DNA of 64,000 nt from CBCYMI01 sp965183855 (GTDB lineage Bacteria > Pseudomonadota > Alphaproteobacteria > Caulobacterales > Maricaulaceae), in NCBI GenBank assembly GCA_965183855.1, contig CBCYMI010000016.1:65211-129210 (forward strand), written 5' to 3'. The notes beneath the pieces were generated by a model. The model saw only the letters and a list, made by a program, of their open reading frames with translations. It had not been told where the DNA came from and searched no databases. This document shows positions 36,905 to 46,346 of the stretch, one piece after another (positions within the stretch are counted from its first letter, which is position 1; each line of letters starts with the position of its first letter). The translations under genes and the position numbers were made by a program.

Positions 36905-37516
36905 CTATTTCTGTTTTGCTTCTTTTAGAATACGATAGGCATGAACGACTTTTTCAAGGTCTTTTTCTGTTGAGCGATCTCCTCCATTATAATCTGGATG
37001 GTATAATTTAACCAGTTTACTATAGCGTTCTGAAATGACTTTTTTATTGGATGATTTTGGATGATAAGGATCCAATCCTAACACATCATAAGCTTGTTTT
37101 TGTAAACGAGGAATATATTTAGGCTGTTTTTCTTCTTTACCTGTTTTTAAAATCTGTTCATTAAAAGTATTATATAGTTTTTTTTGAACTTTATAGCGTG
37201 CAAAGTCAAAAGGAGATTTTTTATATTCACCTGTTCCCATTTTCCAGGTTGGTCTATGCCCTGTTAACGTTTCTCTTTGATATGCAATGGTTTCTTCTTC
37301 ACTCATATTTTCAAAAAAATTCCAGCTTTTATTATAGTCATTTGCGTGTTTTTGGCAAAACCAGTAGAAAGAATCAAGCATATCAGGTGACTTTGGAGCT
37401 TTACAAATTCCAAATTCATCACATCCTTCCCATTCGCATTTTGGTTTGGATTTTTTATGGATATTCGTATTGGATTTAATGCGAATATCATAATATTTTG
37501 GTCTATACTTTTGCAT
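36905..37516 (-). CDS. J-domain co-chaperone (alphaproteobacterial type)
   Basis: 203 residues. The first two thirds hold a CEWEGCDEFGICKAP element with three cysteines, likely metal-binding, and YWFCQKHANDYNKSWNFFENMS. The C-terminal J domain (about 145-200) has DVLGLDP and the essential HPD motif in YHPDYNGGDRS, to stimulate DnaK. This layout, next to bolA and cobS, is conserved in Rhodospirillales in my recollection. The client is unknown; Fe-S or chelatase assembly is conceivable only by context. Confidence 0.9.
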   Translation of the reverse strand: MQKYRPKYYDIRIKSNTNIHKKSKPKCEWEGCDEFGICKAPKSPDMLDSFYWFCQKHANDYNKSWNFFENMSEEETIAYQRETLTGHRPTWKMGTGEYKKSPFDFARYKVQKKLYNTFNEQILKTGKEEKQPKYIPRLQKQAYDVLGLDPYHPKSSNKKVISERYSKLVKLYHPDYNGGDRSTEKDLEKVVHAYRILKEAKQK

Positions 37517-37610
37517 ATGTAATGATAACCCGTTACCAATTAAAAGATTTTTATGGTTTTATAATTTATATATAGAATAAATTCCGTCATTAAACAGGAT
37601 ATTATATAAA

Positions 37611-37901
37611 ATGGAGGGTGTTTTGGCTAGCCTTAAAAACAGAATTTACAATAAATTATATAAGGTATTTGAACCCGAAGAATTAATTATTATAGATGAT
37701 TCAAAAAAGCATTTACATCATCTGCAATCTCCAAAAACGGAAGAGACCCATTTTAGTATTACGATGACTTCTAGATTGTTTTTAAAATTAAGTCGTATTG
37801 AACGGCATCAACTTGTTTATCAGGCTTTAGAAGAAGAGCTTAAGACACAAATTCATGCATTGTCTTTGATACTAAAAACTCCTCAAAAAGATGTTTCTTG
37901 A
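37611..37901 (+). CDS. bolA: BolA family protein
   Basis: 96 residues with the BolA fold: IYNKLYKVFEPEELIIIDDSKKHLHH, then THFSITMTSRLFLKLSRIERHQLVYQAL, which has the helix-turn-helix-like R.x.hQ.VY..L end. BolA proteins partner monothiol glutaredoxins in Fe-S and iron handling. It is divergent from the J-domain gene. The listed ATG overlaps a GGAGGG ribosome site, so the true start could be the TTG at 37623. Confidence 0.92.
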   Translation: MEGVLASLKNRIYNKLYKVFEPEELIIIDDSKKHLHHLQSPKTEETHFSITMTSRLFLKLSRIERHQLVYQALEEELKTQIHALSLILKTPQKDVS

Positions 37902-37939
37902 AATACATTCTAATAGAAACAAAATACTCAGATAGATCA

Positions 37940-39241
37940 TCAGGAATGAATTTCTTGCTTTGGAAGTTTGGAAATTTTTAATTCTGTGATCTGATTTCTA
38001 TGTCGTTTTAGAATTTGGAATCTAAATCCATGAAAACTGAATTTTTGACCTGGTTCTGGAATTGTTTTTGCTTCATGAATGACCAATCCTGCAATGGTAA
38101 CAGCTTGTTCATCTGGCAAATCCCAATCCATGGCACGATTAAGGTCTCTAATGGTTACAATACCGTCTGTGATGACGGATTTATCTTGTTGAAGTTTAAC
38201 TCCTTCAACATGTGAATCATGCTCATCCCTAATATCTCCAACAATTTCTTCAAGAATATCTTCGAGAGTAACAATTCCCATTAAGACACCATATTCATCA
38301 ACGATCAGTGCAAAATGTTCACGTTTTTTTTGAAAAGCTTTTAACTGACTTATTAAAGGTGTTTTTTCAGGAACAAACCAAGGCTCTCTGAGAATGGTTG
38401 TAATATCAATAGAATTAAATTCTCCTTTTGATAATTTGATTGCTCTTAATAAGTCCTTTGAATGCAAAATACCAATAATATTATCTGCATTATCTTTCCA
38501 TAAAGGAAAACGGGTATGAGGTTGGCTAAATACGGTTTCTAAAATGGCTTCTGGTTTTTGATTGGCATCAATCATCACAATATTTTTACGGTGAATCATA
38601 ACATCATCAATGGTTAAGTCTTTTAAATCCAAAATACCACCAATCATATCCTTATCATCCTTAATCACGCCTCCTTCCTTATGGTGCCAGTCTACAGCGC
38701 CTCTGATTTCATCTATTGGTGTTAAAATAGGATTTACTGTTCTAACTCCAAATAGTTTAAGAGTTAACCGCACGATTTGAACCAGAAAGGATGTAATAGG
38801 AGAAAATAATTTTACAAATAAAGCAATTGGACCTGCAATAAGCATTGCAGTCCGGTCAGGATCAGATAATGCCATTGTTTTTGGGGTGATTTCTGCAAAG
38901 ACGACAATCAAAACTGTCATGACTAATGTTGCGTATACAATGCCAGATTGAGAAAAAAAGGATAGAAAGATTGTTGTTGCAAGAACAGAGGACAGAATAT
39001 TAACAAGATTATTTCCCAATAAAATTGTTCCAATCAGCTTTTCTCGTTGGTTTAGGAGTTGGTTAACCAGTTTTGCCTGTTTATTCCCTTCTTTTTCAAG
39101 TTTATGCATTCGTACTCTTGATACTGCGGTTAATGCAGTTTCAGATCCTGAGAAAAAAGCAGAAAAAACAATTAAAATCAGGATAAACACGATATTTAGC
39201 CAATCATAGAAAGACCAGTCAAAGAAAAAAGATAAATCCAT
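37940..39241 (-). CDS. CNNM/CorC-type membrane protein (DUF21, CBS, CorC domains)
   Basis: 433 residues. An N-terminal DUF21 domain has three to four membrane segments (IVFSAFFSGSETALTAVSR start), then a CBS pair with DVMIHRKNIVMID and FALIVDEYGVLMGIVTLEDILEEIVGDI, and a C-terminal CorC_HlyC transport-associated domain (DQAVTIAGLVIHEAKTIPEPG). The family takes part in Mg2+ or Co2+ efflux and is often misnamed haemolysin. It ends the aroK-aroB operon, 18 bases after aroB. Confidence 0.93.
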   Translation of the reverse strand: MDLSFFFDWSFYDWLNIVFILILIVFSAFFSGSETALTAVSRVRMHKLEKEGNKQAKLVNQLLNQREKLIGTILLGNNLVNILSSVLATTIFLSFFSQSGIVYATLVMTVLIVVFAEITPKTMALSDPDRTAMLIAGPIALFVKLFSPITSFLVQIVRLTLKLFGVRTVNPILTPIDEIRGAVDWHHKEGGVIKDDKDMIGGILDLKDLTIDDVMIHRKNIVMIDANQKPEAILETVFSQPHTRFPLWKDNADNIIGILHSKDLLRAIKLSKGEFNSIDITTILREPWFVPEKTPLISQLKAFQKKREHFALIVDEYGVLMGIVTLEDILEEIVGDIRDEHDSHVEGVKLQQDKSVITDGIVTIRDLNRAMDWDLPDEQAVTIAGLVIHEAKTIPEPGQKFSFHGFRFQILKRHRNQITELKISKLPKQEIHS

Positions 39242-39259
39242 AGTTCAATATAAGACGGA

Positions 39260-40387
39260 TTAACCGTTAACCTCCTTGATTAAAAATGATTTTAAGATAG
39301 TTATATCCATATTTTTCTTTATATATCCATATCCTATTTTTTTTAACAGAATAAGGTGTATTTTTTGTTTAAGGTTCTTTTTGTCATTTTGAAGACATAA
39401 AAGCAATTCTTCTATTAATGTTTCTGGGTTTATTTCTGTTGCAATATCCTGAATTTGTGTAGGTAAGTTTGCTTTTTTAAGATGTGCTTCTAATTGAATA
39501 CAATCTTTTTCTGTAATTTCAGTTTCTTCTAGTTGAGCACAAAGGCGCATGATAAGGCACATGCCGATTGAAACAGCTTCCCCATGAAATAGAAGGTTTG
39601 AATACTTAAATACAGTTTCAAGCGCATGTCCAAAACTGTGCCCAAAGTTTAACAAAGCCCGTATACCCGATTCTTGTTCGTCTCTTTCTATTATGTCTAT
39701 TTTATTTTGTATGGCTCTTAGGATTGCTTTATGTAGGATATTTTCGTTTTTAGCGAGTAATAAATCCTGGTTTTGGAGAAGCCATTGATAGAATTCAGGA
39801 TCTTTAATTAAGGCTATTTTTAGAATTTCTGAATAGCCAGATCGAAAATTACGTTCTGACAATGTGTTTAGAAAGATTTGATCTGTATAGATGGCAATGG
39901 GAGGATAGAAACTACCAATAAGATTTTTTCCAAAGTGATGATTAATGCCTGTTTTTCCACCAATGCTTGCATCTATTTGTGCAAGGAGTGTTGTTGGAAT
40001 GTGAATCAATAACATTCCTCTTTTAAATATAGAGGCTGCGAATCCAGAAATATCACCACAAACACCCCCACCAAAAGAAAGTATGATATCATCTCTTCCT
40101 GCCTGATGCAGTAATAGAAAATCAATAATTTCTAACAAACAGTCAAAAGTTTTTGCAGATTCTCCCTCAGGTAAAATAAACCTGTGACAGGTTATTTTTT
40201 CTTGTTTAAGGGTTTGTTCAAATGGTTGTAAATAATGTGTTGCAATTTTTGGATCAACAATCATAAACACTCTTTTTTGGTGAAGATCTGTTTTAATAAA
40301 GTTAGCAATATCATTATGAATGGAAACGCCAATATGAAGCTGATAGGGTCTGATTTTTGAATCTACCGAAAGGGTTGTTTTTAACAT
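39260..40387 (-). CDS. aroB: 3-dehydroquinate synthase
   Basis: Second step of the shikimate pathway. 375 residues with the NAD site and hallmark GGGVCGDISGFAASIFKRG, PTTLLAQIDASIGGKTGIN and the metal histidines in LNFGHSFGHALE and LFHGEAVSIGM. The gene follows aroK by 17 bases, an arrangement widespread in bacteria. Length is normal, with a longer Lys-rich tail. Confidence 0.96.
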   Translation of the reverse strand: MLKTTLSVDSKIRPYQLHIGVSIHNDIANFIKTDLHQKRVFMIVDPKIATHYLQPFEQTLKQEKITCHRFILPEGESAKTFDCLLEIIDFLLLHQAGRDDIILSFGGGVCGDISGFAASIFKRGMLLIHIPTTLLAQIDASIGGKTGINHHFGKNLIGSFYPPIAIYTDQIFLNTLSERNFRSGYSEILKIALIKDPEFYQWLLQNQDLLLAKNENILHKAILRAIQNKIDIIERDEQESGIRALLNFGHSFGHALETVFKYSNLLFHGEAVSIGMCLIMRLCAQLEETEITEKDCIQLEAHLKKANLPTQIQDIATEINPETLIEELLLCLQNDKKNLKQKIHLILLKKIGYGYIKKNMDITILKSFLIKEVNG

Positions 40388-40404
40388 AGGGTTTAATCTC
40401 TTTT

Positions 40405-41001
40405 TTAATTCAATATACTTGATCCATTATTCTTTGAATATGCGGAAAATCTTCTGTTTTTAAGCTCATTAATAATTGTTTTTGTAATATTTTCTAGTGA
40501 TTGATGATCTGTTTTGATGATTAAATCTGCCTGTTGATATAATGGCTTTCTTTTCTTGTATAATTGATATAGTTTTGTCTTTGGATCTTCCCCTTTTGGC
40601 AGATGCTTTGTGTATAATAAGGGTCTGTGGGTTTCTTTTTTGATCCGTTGATATAAAACTTCGGGGTGGGCATTAAGCCAAATGGACAGTGTTTTTTTTC
40701 GGATGATTTGAAGGTTTGTATCAGATGTAACAATACCACCACCACTTGCGATGATTGGAGGAGAATTAAGGGTTGACTTAAGAAGAGTTTCAAAAAGAAT
40801 TTTACGCTCTTCTTTTCTAAACGAAGCCTCACCATATTGTAGGAAATATTCTGAAATTTTTAAATTGAGCTTTTTTTCCATAAGATCATCAAGGTCAAAA
40901 AACGGACATTTAAGTTCTTTGGCAAGTAATTTTCCGATGGTTGTTTTTCCAGATCCCATCATGCCAATTAGAATAATGGGTTTTTGAAGTAAGGATATGA
41001 T
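40405..41001 (-). CDS. aroK: Shikimate kinase, probably started at an AUC codon
   Basis: Phosphorylates shikimate. The P-loop is GMMGSGKTTIGK, the shikimate-binding loop FDLDDLMEK, RKEER follows, then ASGGGIVT and the adenine/lid region RPLLY. The first ATG in frame lies inside the P-loop (40962) and would omit the first beta strand, but the frame upstream reads LLQKPIILIG, just what the family has there. Between that strand and the stop at about 41046 no ATG, GTG or TTG occurs. An AGGAAG site lies six bases before ATC 41001-40999, so AUC (or the next AUA) is the likely start, giving 198 residues. Confidence 0.9.
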   Translation of the reverse strand: MISLLQKPIILIGMMGSGKTTIGKLLAKELKCPFFDLDDLMEKKLNLKISEYFLQYGEASFRKEERKILFETLLKSTLNSPPIIASGGGIVTSDTNLQIIRKKTLSIWLNAHPEVLYQRIKKETHRPLLYTKHLPKGEDPKTKLYQLYKKRKPLYQQADLIIKTDHQSLENITKTIINELKNRRFSAYSKNNGSSILN

Positions 41002-41262
41002 GCTATTCTTCCTGATATGTTTATCGTTAAATAAATTAGAAATTTAATTCATATATGTTTTTTTGATTTTTGACAATCTTGGTTTTATGTTAGTTAGAAT
41101 AGGAAAAGAAAGAGACAGATTTTTAATCTGCCATATGTTAATCTGGTATTTTTTGCTTAATCTGATATTTATAAATCAGAATCTTGAAATAAATATACAC
41201 AGAATTTGGGCTGGTTTGGACAAGGTTAAAAGTGAATACTCTATTTTAGGAGATTTTGGTTT

Positions 41263-41403
41263 ATGTCACGCATTTTATTTTGGCTCAGTATGTTTTTAAC
41301 TATTTTTGTTTTGGCTATTTTGATCCTTTCATGGCAGGCAGGGCAGGTAAAGCCAAAGCGTAAGGAAATACGTCATGAAATTACACATTATCTTCAAGAT
41401 TAG
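41263..41403 (+). CDS. Small single-span membrane protein
   Basis: 46 residues: MSRILFWLSMFLTIFVLAIL begins a single membrane helix, followed by a basic tail (QVKPKRKEIRHEITHYLQD). AGGAG (41248-41252) precedes the ATG by ten bases. Its end overlaps the start of the next gene by 29 bases in another frame. Function unknown. It is divergent from aroK. Confidence 0.55.
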   Translation: MSRILFWLSMFLTIFVLAILILSWQAGQVKPKRKEIRHEITHYLQD

Positions 41404-43091
41404 CATTTATCTTTTTTTATGGTTTTTCCTGGGTATGATTTTGGGAAGAATGAATGGGATTGTTTATTCTGCAAGGGCTGATGAGGTTAAGGTTGAAGCG
41501 GTTAGACACCTTGATTCTTTTGATGCTGGATTATTATCGGTAGATCAGGGGGCGCTTCCTGTCTCTATTTGGCAAAACTCCTCTTTTACCTCTTATCAAT
41601 TGATAATGGAGGAGATGAATGGATTAACCCGATCTCCAACACTTGAAAATTGGGTAAAACGTGTGTTCCTTTCTGCATCACATTCGCCGATTGGAGCAGA
41701 AAAAAATGATTATGCTTTTTTTTTTACGTCTTGAGAAATTATTTGAACGAGGTCGTGTTCAAAATGTTATTGAACTTTTAATACAGTCACAAAAAGCTAG
41801 AGTTTCTCCTAAAATAGCAAAACTTTGGTCTGAGGCTCTTTTAAGCGTTGGAGAACTGGAAGCTGCATGTGATTTTGTAGATCAGGTCAAACGTAAGGAA
41901 AAGTTTGCTTTTTGGTTAAGATTTAGAGCCTATTGCAATGGGTTGTATGGAGATATAGCAAAGGCTGAGTTAAATGCTCAGCTTGCAGAGGATACAGGAG
42001 AAAAAGACCCTGTTTTTAACGCTCTTTTATTACATATGACAGGTCTAAAAGAAAAGAATGAGCATGTGAAATTAAAAACAGTTTTGCATTGGTCTTTGGC
42101 TAAAACATTAAATATAACCCCTGGAGGGCATTCGATTAAAAATGTTAAAAACGAAATTATGGGAGGATGGTTGTCAGATGATGAAATTACATTTGAAAAT
42201 AAACTTTATGCTCTTGAAAAATTAATGTCTTTAAATGAAACTGAACTCATCGAACATGTTTTTAAAAAAGAAATTGTTTCAGAGCGTTTTCAAACTCATT
42301 TAAATACCAGAAACAAGCTTTTTTCCAGTGAAGAACAAAACGCCTATTTTGACCAGAGCATAATATTGGCAGATGAGTTGAACGGGTTAAAGAAAATAGC
42401 TGCTTATTATCAGATTTACCTGAATGCAAAATCAATAGAAGCAAAAATGATCTTGATCACCAAGTCTTTTGAATATATTGCCAAGATTAACCAGGTTTAT
42501 GCATTATCAAAATTATATCAAAAGGCAATCCATGAAATTCCTGTCAGTGAAACATATCAATCTTATGCTATTTATTTTGTAATTGCGTGTATTGCAAATT
42601 CAGACTTTGATCTGGCACTAAAATGGTCGCAATATCTCGATAAAGAAATGAAGCAGGATTTGTTTTTTTTACCTTTTATGGCTAATAAAAAACTAAATAT
42701 TAACAACACAGAAAAAATATTATTAGGTTTGAAACAGTCTGATAAAAAAAGGTATAAAAAAACACTTAATCATCTTTTTTTACTATCAGCTCTTGGTGCA
42801 CGTTTGAGCCCACAAACGAGAATCTGGTTAATGGAAGATTTATCGGTGCATATGATTCATAAAAAAACAGCAAACTTATTGATGAAGATCAGTCTTGCCA
42901 AACAAGATCAGGCGATTGCTGAGACATTTTTATTAGCCGTGGCTATTTTGGATAAAAAAAATCTAAACAAACAAAACATCCTTGTTTTGGAACAAATCAT
43001 TCGTGCATTATCTGACATTGGGTATCAAAAAGAAGCAAAACAACTGATTGGTGAATACATTATTGAGCGCTTAACAGAGTATACATATTAA
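41375..43091 (+). CDS. Exported helical-repeat protein, interrupted by a frameshift at a T10 run
   Basis: The first frame (41375-41734) encodes a signal peptide and about 90 mature residues ending AEKNDYAFFFTS. The second frame (open from about 41661 to 43091) continues LRLEKLFERGRVQNVIELL. The shift falls in a run of ten T (41714-41723); nine T would join the frames into one 571-residue protein. The second part is made of helical, TPR-like segments. A protein of this kind stands before xerD in other alphaproteobacteria by my recollection. The cause may be mutation, sequence error, or a slippage site. Function unknown. Confidence 0.72.
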
Positions 43092-43160
43092 AAAGATATA
43101 TATTAAAACAAGATAATTATTCTGATATTATATAGAATATGATCAATAAGGGGTTTTCAG

Positions 43161-44099
43161 GTGAATACGATATATTTGATTGATTCTTTTTTGGAAATGA
43201 TGAGTGTCGAAAGAGCGGCATCAGAAAACACATTAAAGGCTTATGAACGTGATTTGAGACTTTGGAATGATGGATTTAAAACTCAAAAACTGGATTTTAT
43301 GAAGGTTCAAAGTGAACATATTCAGCTGGAAATCAGAAAAATGAGCCAGAAGGAGTTTTCAACCTCAACCCTTGCAAGGAAAATATCATCTCTTAAATGT
43401 TTTTTTATTTTCTTGCAAACTGAGGCTATTCGAAATGACAATCCTGCTCAACATTTAATTCCTCCAAAACAAATTGCAAATATACCAAATATATTATCAG
43501 AACAAGATATTGATCAATTATTTAAAATTATCTATCAACAAAAAGATTATTATGGGTTTAGAATGCAATGCCTGTTGGAAATATTATATGCTTGTGGATT
43601 GAGAGCATCCGAATTAGTCTCATTATCTTTGGAAGCTTTTATACCATCTGACGAATGTTTGATGGTAAAGGGGAAAGGGAATAGAATTCGAATTATTCCT
43701 TTAACACATCAGGCTTTGCAAAGTATAGAAAATTGGCTGCCATATCGAAAAAATTATCTTGTAAAAATTAAGCAGGAAGGGCAGCTCAAAAAAGGATATT
43801 TATTTCCATCAAGAGGTAAAAAAGGGTATATTACGCGTCAACGTTTTTTTCAGCTTTTGAAGAATTTAGCAATTAAAGCAGGTTTCTCTCCGTATAAAAT
43901 AAAGAATATAATTAGTCCTCATACGATCAGGCATGCTTTTGCAACACACTTGCTTTCAAGAGGGGCAGATTTAAGAAGTGTACAAAAATTATTAGGGCAT
44001 GCAAATGTCTCAACAACACAAATTTATACGCATATTCTTGAAGATAGATTGCAAAATCTTGTAGAAAGTGTACACCCTTTAGCAAAATTAAAATTATAA
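43161..44099 (+). CDS. xerD: Tyrosine recombinase XerD
   Basis: Resolves chromosome dimers at dif with XerC, activated by FtsK. 312 residues. The N-terminal SAM-like domain (NTLKAYERDLRLW) is followed by the catalytic domain: Arg in YACGLRASELVSL, the beta-hairpin Lys (VKGKGNRIRIIPL), HTIRHAFATHLL, LGHANVSTTQIYTHI with the nucleophile Tyr. The start is GTG 43161, eight bases after AAGGGG. accA follows in the same direction. Confidence 0.95.
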   Translation: MNTIYLIDSFLEMMSVERAASENTLKAYERDLRLWNDGFKTQKLDFMKVQSEHIQLEIRKMSQKEFSTSTLARKISSLKCFFIFLQTEAIRNDNPAQHLIPPKQIANIPNILSEQDIDQLFKIIYQQKDYYGFRMQCLLEILYACGLRASELVSLSLEAFIPSDECLMVKGKGNRIRIIPLTHQALQSIENWLPYRKNYLVKIKQEGQLKKGYLFPSRGKKGYITRQRFFQLLKNLAIKAGFSPYKIKNIISPHTIRHAFATHLLSRGADLRSVQKLLGHANVSTTQIYTHILEDRLQNLVESVHPLAKLKL

Positions 44100-44193
44100 A
44101 AAAATAATTTCAAATCTGTACAGAGATATGACTCTGTAAGATTTTTTGGTTATGATGTATATGTAAATATATAAAAATAGAAATGGATCAACC

Positions 44194-45156
44194 ATGACAG
44201 AACAAGCACGCACCTATCTGGAATTTGAGCGCTCTATTGCTGATTTAGAAAAAAAAATTTTTGCTTTGGAGCAAATAAAATCGGATGATCATACCGTAGA
44301 TGTTTCAGATGAAATTCAAAAATTAAAGCAAAAAGCTCAAAATGAGCTAAAACGGTTATATAGCAAACTCGGAGCATGGGAAAAAACACAAATTGCACGT
44401 CATCCGGCAAGACCACATTTCTCAGGCTTCAGAGACCATCTTATCAAAGAGTTTGTTGCATTAGAAGGCGATCGTAGTTTCGGAGAAGATGAAGCTATTA
44501 TAGGGGGGCTTGGATTTTTAGATCAGCACTCAGTTATGGTGATCGGTCACGAAAAGGGAAAAGATACAAAAAGTCGTTTAAAGCATAATTTCGGAATGGC
44601 AAGACCTGAAGGATATCGTAAATCTGTTCGATTAATGAATTTAGCAGAACAGTTTAAAATTCCGGTTATTACATTTGTTGATACTGCAGGTGCTTATCCT
44701 GGAAGAGGAGCAGAAGAAAGAGGGCAGGCAGAGGCAATTGCAAAATCTATAGAGAAATGTCTTACCTTAAATGTTCCCATTATCTCAGTTATTATTGGAG
44801 AAGGAGGTTCGGGAGGTGCCGTTGCGCTTGCTGCTGCCGATAAAGTATTAATGCTAGAACATTCTATTTATTCTGTTATTTCGCCTGAAGGATGTGCGTC
44901 TATTTTATGGAGAGACCCATCAAAAGCAAAAGACGCTGCAAATGCAATGAAAATCACAGCTCAGGATCTTAAACAATATGCAATCATTGATAATATTATC
45001 CAAGAGCCTGTTGGAGGAGCGCACAGAAATGCTCAGGAAACAATTAAAACTGTTGGAAAAAACCTTTCCAGACTATTATCAGAACTGCTCTCTGAGGAGA
45101 TTGGAGCTTTGAAAGAAAAACGCTATAATAAATTTCTGGAGATTGGACGTTTATAA
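44194..45156 (+). CDS. accA: Acetyl-CoA carboxylase carboxyltransferase subunit alpha
   Basis: With AccD transfers carboxyl from biotin to acetyl-CoA in fatty-acid synthesis. 320 residues: an N-terminal helical hairpin (YLEFERSIADLEKKIF), RHPARPHFSGF, GHEKGKDTKSRLKHNFGMARPEGYRK, VDTAGAYPGRGAEERGQAEAIA and IGEGGSGGAVALA. All family motifs are intact and the length is standard. Confidence 0.97.
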   Translation: MTEQARTYLEFERSIADLEKKIFALEQIKSDDHTVDVSDEIQKLKQKAQNELKRLYSKLGAWEKTQIARHPARPHFSGFRDHLIKEFVALEGDRSFGEDEAIIGGLGFLDQHSVMVIGHEKGKDTKSRLKHNFGMARPEGYRKSVRLMNLAEQFKIPVITFVDTAGAYPGRGAEERGQAEAIAKSIEKCLTLNVPIISVIIGEGGSGGAVALAAADKVLMLEHSIYSVISPEGCASILWRDPSKAKDAANAMKITAQDLKQYAIIDNIIQEPVGGAHRNAQETIKTVGKNLSRLLSELLSEEIGALKEKRYNKFLEIGRL

Positions 45157-45207
45157 TCATATATTCATCTGAATGGTTTTTATCATAGAAAGAATTAGGA
45201 TTTATTT

Positions 45208-45253
45208 AGGGGCAATTCCAGTTTAAATTAGATTTAAAACAGAATTGCACCCT
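45208..45253. terminator. Hairpin between convergent accA and outer-membrane gene
   Basis: GCAATTC (45212-45218) pairs with GAATTGC (45242-45248), extended by GGG/CCC around one bulged A, with a small TTTAAA palindrome on each side of the loop. It lies 52 bases after accA and 23 after the minus-strand gene. There is no long T-tract, so it may act as a weak bidirectional terminator. Confidence 0.5.
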
Positions 45254-45275
45254 ATGATTTTAACAGCCTATGGCG

Positions 45276-46016
45276 TTAGAATGCAGCTGAAATACCAAAT
45301 GAAATGCCAAATTTTTTGTCTTCAAGCATTCCATTTTTATGAAAGAAATAATCTTCACTTGCAATTGCAAGGTTTAGCCCTGCATAGCTTGATATATTTT
45401 TAATGCGATATTCCAATTTAAGCGCAAATTGACCATATGTATAATCCTTGGGCTCAACTTTATTGGTGATATTCCAGGCATATCCAAGAGCTGCTTCGCT
45501 AATCAGTGAAATCTGGTTGGAAAGAGCGAAATCACGTTCTAACCCTACCATTGTATAGCTTGTTTCAGCATTAAAATCATGTTCTATTCTTAAAAATGGA
45601 GATGCCCATTTTTGTTCGAATGTAAGATGCGCATAAGGTGAAAATGTTTTCTTTTTCCAAAACATACTCGCATTCTTTTTATGATCATTATCTTCGGTCG
45701 TTGTATAATAAACAGCCCCAATTTCAAGGTTTGTCTGATCTGTAATTGTAAAATTATGGCTTAGATAGAGATTAAGTTCATTATCGAATTCCGCTTCTCC
45801 TCCCGCAATAGGACGAATAAAGCTTGCTCCAAAATTCCAGTCTCCGACATCCATATTTGCATCAAGAAATAGCGTATGTTTTCCACATTGTTGACCATTG
45901 GCAATATAAGCAGAATTATAGTCTAGACTTGTCTTTAGCTGAGTATCTTTTGCAATTGCTGTCAATGTATAACCAGAACATAAAAGTCCTATAAGTATCT
46001 TCAGACTTTTTCCCAT
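45276..46016 (-). CDS. Outer-membrane beta-barrel protein of unknown function
   Basis: 246 residues with a signal peptide cut after about residue 22 (TAIAKD). The mature chain is built of alternating strands such as WNFGASFIRP, LNLYLSHNF, SYTMVGLERDF and YGQFALKLEYRI, and ends KFGISFGISAAF with the terminal Phe recognised by the Bam machinery. It resembles small barrels of the TorF/Gcw_chp kind, but the specific family is not certain. It lies alone downstream of secA. Confidence 0.7.
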   Translation of the reverse strand: MGKSLKILIGLLCSGYTLTAIAKDTQLKTSLDYNSAYIANGQQCGKHTLFLDANMDVGDWNFGASFIRPIAGGEAEFDNELNLYLSHNFTITDQTNLEIGAVYYTTTEDNDHKKNASMFWKKKTFSPYAHLTFEQKWASPFLRIEHDFNAETSYTMVGLERDFALSNQISLISEAALGYAWNITNKVEPKDYTYGQFALKLEYRIKNISSYAGLNLAIASEDYFFHKNGMLEDKKFGISFGISAAF

Positions 46017-46346
46017 TAATAATCTCCTGAAAAATAAATTATGAAAATATAAAAAGTATTTTTTAGGAATAAAGGGAAACGAATTATGTAATCAAGGCTT
46101 ATTACTGGTTACGTAAAACTTTAAAATTTTATTGGTTATTAATTCTTTAACAGAATTGGTTACTAAATTCACAACGAAACATATAAATATATTTTGTTTC
46201 TTCAAAGGAGTACTGTGTTGAGATTAAATCAGACATTTTTTTAAGTGATATCAGATTTGTTTAATATTGATTTAAAATATTATTTATTTTTCGAGCGCTA
46301 AGCATATCTATAAAAAAACGTGTTTTTCCCACATTTTTTATGAAGG
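46017..46346. other. 330-base region between secA and the barrel gene
   Basis: Holds the barrel gene's promoter and the secA end. A short inverted pair aaaaaacgtgtttttt (46313-46328) could serve as a secA terminator. No gene seen. Repeated short strings like ttggttatta/ttggttacta are present without clear order. Confidence 0.4.

Noticed and set aside
41063..41299. 78-codon plus-strand frame upstream of the small membrane protein
   Set aside because: No ribosome site, ends inside the small membrane gene in another frame, and overlaps the aroK leader.
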